Shown here in pieces: positions 22,445-24,399 of a DNA stretch of 24,399 bases. Position 1 is the first letter of the stretch; each line of letters starts with the position of its first letter. A program made the translations under genes and the position numbers. The stretch spans positions 1-24,399 of the forward strand of contig CAZDDZ010000029.1 in assembly GCA_964504285.1 (NCBI GenBank), read 5' to 3'. This stretch comes from Pseudoflavonifractor sp964504285 (GTDB lineage: Bacteria > Bacillota > Clostridia > Oscillospirales > Oscillospiraceae). The notes beneath the pieces were generated by a model. That model searched no databases. It worked only from the letters and a program-made list of their open reading frames with translations, and had not been told where the DNA came from.

Positions 22445-24289
22445 ATGAGAAAGCTCCGTTACTGTATTTTCTTTTTTCTTGCCGTCTGCGCGGCGGTGGT
22501 GTGCGCCTGTACCGCCTATTCTCTGGCTACCCCTTCCTGCCCTGCCGCCGGAGTGCTGCCCAGCCAATTGGATCGGGGCTATGTACTGTCCGGCTGGCGC
22601 GAGCTGCAACAGCCGGACAGAAGCTACTCCATAACCCTGACGGGAGCTGACCCCGCCGTTCCCCTCTCCCTGGTGCTCTATGATATTGGCCCCTTTGAGC
22701 TGCTGCAAAACGGCAAGACAATTTATCGCTATGGGCTGCAGGACGGCTTTATCGGCAGCCATACGGTGCCTCTGGCACCCGGGGAACGGCTGGAGCTTAT
22801 ACTTCGCTCCGAATTTGTACGCACCCCCGCGGGGACGCGCATTTTGCCCGCCGTCCGCTCCAATACCCGCCTGCTGCTTAGCACAGCTCAGCGGGCAGAG
22901 GCTATGAACCGCTTTGTTTTATGCGTAAACGCCGGCACCATCGGTCTTTATGTTTTGGTTATTTTTTACAGTCTCTCCCTCTACACGAAAAAACGCAGCG
23001 AGGGATATCTCCTGCTTCTGTGCGGGTTGGCTGTGCTGGCGCTGATTTCCTCCTTTACTAACTCCAATTTGGTGGCAAATGCTGTCGGAAACCTAAAAGC
23101 TCCCATCCGTTATCTGCGGCTGCTACTTTGTATTACCCTGTCAATGCGGCTAATGAATATAAGCTTGCCCGGCCAATGGCAGCTGCTGCTCACATGGCGG
23201 GGGATGCTGTCCCTTACGGCGCTGCTCTGTCTAATTGACGCACTGGGCCTATGGTGGCTGGTAGATGAAGCAGCCTATTTAAGCATTGTTCCCTGCGGCA
23301 TTATTTGCATCGTCGGACTGCGCTGCCGCACACCCGGGGCACTTGTCCTCACGGTGGGAACTGCGCTGAGAGAGGGTATGCGCCTATACTATCGGCTAAT
23401 TTTGGGCAACGTACTGGCAACCCCTGAATTTTTTTACTATTTTTATATCCCGCAGTTTTACAACATGCTCTTTGTGCTTTGCTGCATTATCATCGTCAAC
23501 GGTTACTTTGCCAGAAAATTCTGCGAGGCCGACGCACTGGCAGAGCGCCTGCAAAACTTAAATCAACACTTGGACGGGCTGGTGCGCACCAGAACGAAGG
23601 AGCTGAAGCAGGCCAATGGCCTTCTGCTGGAGGCCCAGCAGCGCAAGCGGCATATGATGACCAATATTTTTCACGATCTGCGCACCCCTATTTTCTGTGC
23701 CCAAGGCTCAGCCGAGATGATTACCACCACCGACGAGGAGTCCGGGCGGCGGCTGGGTGTACTAAAGGATCAACTGGATTATCTGTCCCATATGGCAACA
23801 GAACTTTTTGCTCTGGCAAGCATTGAGGAGCGCGCGGACAAGATTGAGTTCTTCCGTATCCGCTCCGATGTGCTGTGTGGGCCGGTGGCAGCCGCCGCTG
23901 GAGTACAGGCAGAGCAAAAGGGTATTCACCTGACCGTCGCTGTGGAACCGGGGCTCTGCTTTGAGGGAGATGCCTATCAAATGAAGCACGCGCTGGACAA
24001 CCTGCTCTCCAACGCCTTTAAATTTACCCCTGCCGGAGGGGAGGTTCGCTTTTGTGTCGGTGCCAGAGAGGGAAACATTTTTTTTGAGGTAGCGGATACC
24101 GGCCCCGGCTTGACCATCGAGGAGCAGTCTCACATTTTTGATCGAGCTTATAAGTCGGGCGGTGTTTCCGGCTTCGGTCTGCCCATTGCTGCGGCTATCG
24201 CTGCGGCACATCACGGGAGCATTGCAGTGAAAAGCGCCCCCAACGCAGGCGCAACGTTTACCATATCCATTCCGCTTGAGTCAAACTAG
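22445..24289 (+). CDS. Membrane sensor histidine kinase with 7TM-like sensor region
   Basis: 614 residues from the ATG at 22445, preceded by AGGAGG with a 7 nt spacer; the longer frame upstream would cross the promoter. Order: N-terminal membrane helix (about 6-27); an extracytoplasmic region (about 30-150) with a jelly-roll-like SLVLYDIGPFELLQNGKTIY segment; about seven hydrophobic helices (about 158-352), which resembles the 7TMR-DISM layout; a coiled linker (about 355-400); HisKA with H410 in NIFHDLRTP; and HATPase with NLLSN (519-523), DTGPGL (551-556) and GFGLP (576-580). All kinase motifs are intact. The likely partner is the divergent regulator. The ligand is unknown; a carbohydrate or wall fragment is only a guess from the jelly-roll form. 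The remaining 110 bp to the window end hold no gene I can support. Confidence 0.92.
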   Translation: MRKLRYCIFFFLAVCAAVVCACTAYSLATPSCPAAGVLPSQLDRGYVLSGWRELQQPDRSYSITLTGADPAVPLSLVLYDIGPFELLQNGKTIYRYGLQDGFIGSHTVPLAPGERLELILRSEFVRTPAGTRILPAVRSNTRLLLSTAQRAEAMNRFVLCVNAGTIGLYVLVIFYSLSLYTKKRSEGYLLLLCGLAVLALISSFTNSNLVANAVGNLKAPIRYLRLLLCITLSMRLMNISLPGQWQLLLTWRGMLSLTALLCLIDALGLWWLVDEAAYLSIVPCGIICIVGLRCRTPGALVLTVGTALREGMRLYYRLILGNVLATPEFFYYFYIPQFYNMLFVLCCIIIVNGYFARKFCEADALAERLQNLNQHLDGLVRTRTKELKQANGLLLEAQQRKRHMMTNIFHDLRTPIFCAQGSAEMITTTDEESGRRLGVLKDQLDYLSHMATELFALASIEERADKIEFFRIRSDVLCGPVAAAAGVQAEQKGIHLTVAVEPGLCFEGDAYQMKHALDNLLSNAFKFTPAGGEVRFCVGAREGNIFFEVADTGPGLTIEEQSHIFDRAYKSGGVSGFGLPIAAAIAAAHHGSIAVKSAPNAGATFTISIPLESN

Positions 24290-24399
24290 AGCACTTCTAG
24301 ACGGTTTGGGCAGCCCCTCAGCTTATAGACAAACTGCTATTTTAAAATTGAATGTCAAAAGACTGAGCTTTTTGAGCGGGGGGATAGTGTGAAAGGGGG

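Noticed and set aside
24377..24399. A G-rich ribosome-binding-like site followed by GTG near the window end
   Set aside because: Only about four codons are visible, so a gene start cannot be supported.

Overview
The window is bacterial chromosome from a fairly GC-rich member of the Firmicutes, most likely a gut Clostridia lineage of the Oscillospiraceae type (Oscillibacter / Flavonifractor / Intestinimonas relatives). The evidence is the gene content (RNase Y, YmdB, a SpoIID-family protein, RqcP/YabO beside MazG and HU, Clostridia-type citrate synthase, dCMP deaminase), strong Shine-Dalgarno sites and many rho-independent hairpins. I see no phage, plasmid, transposase, CRISPR, rRNA or tRNA gene. 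This is a core-genome region with unusually structured intergenic DNA.

Layout. 0.1-2.4 kb (+): purine nucleoside phosphorylase and an MtaD/SAH-deaminase-type amidohydrolase, a purine nucleoside salvage pair. 2.5-6.0 kb (+): a SpoVB/MurJ-like flippase, MazG, HU and the S4 protein RqcP, which is the conserved Firmicutes yabM-mazG-(hup)-yabO neighbourhood; the expected sporulation genes yabP and yabQ do not follow. 6.3-7.5 kb (-): two tandem type I signal peptidases. 7.7-11.05 kb (-): an SbcD-like metallophosphoesterase overlapping a YhaN/SbcC-like ATPase. 11.4-13.8 kb (-): RNase Y and YmdB. 14.2-15.3 kb: dCMP deaminase (-) diverging from a small membrane zinc-ribbon protein (+). 15.4-18.7 kb (-): MnmE, then a cluster of DnaA-box-like sequences, then a COG2509-type FAD-dependent dehydrogenase. 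19.0-20.0 kb (-): SpoIID/LytB-domain protein. 20.2-21.5 kb (+): citrate synthase. 21.6-24.3 kb: divergent response regulator (-) and sensor histidine kinase (+).

The protein-coding genes are mostly recognisable families. The less explained part is the intergenic DNA: (i) a roughly 122-135 nt foldback repeat present three times (959-1080, 5373-5507, 5520-5641) with paired base changes; (ii) an 86 nt three-hairpin repeat present twice (6041-6348), whose last hairpin recurs between the two-component genes; (iii) a 240 bp element made of six consecutive inverted repeats with short terminal inverted repeats (11091-11330); (iv) a 165 bp foldback with 19 bp imperfect arms whose end is the stop codon of the spoIID-like gene (18866-19030), and another foldback at 14020-14148; (v) a candidate transcribed structured RNA with its own promoter at 7551-7686; (vi) four DnaA-box-like 9-mers in 44 bp upstream of mnmE. 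Several of these repeats run into the last codons of the neighbouring gene. I do not see a clear new multi-gene system; the repeat family, the candidate RNA and the DnaA-box cluster are the best leads.
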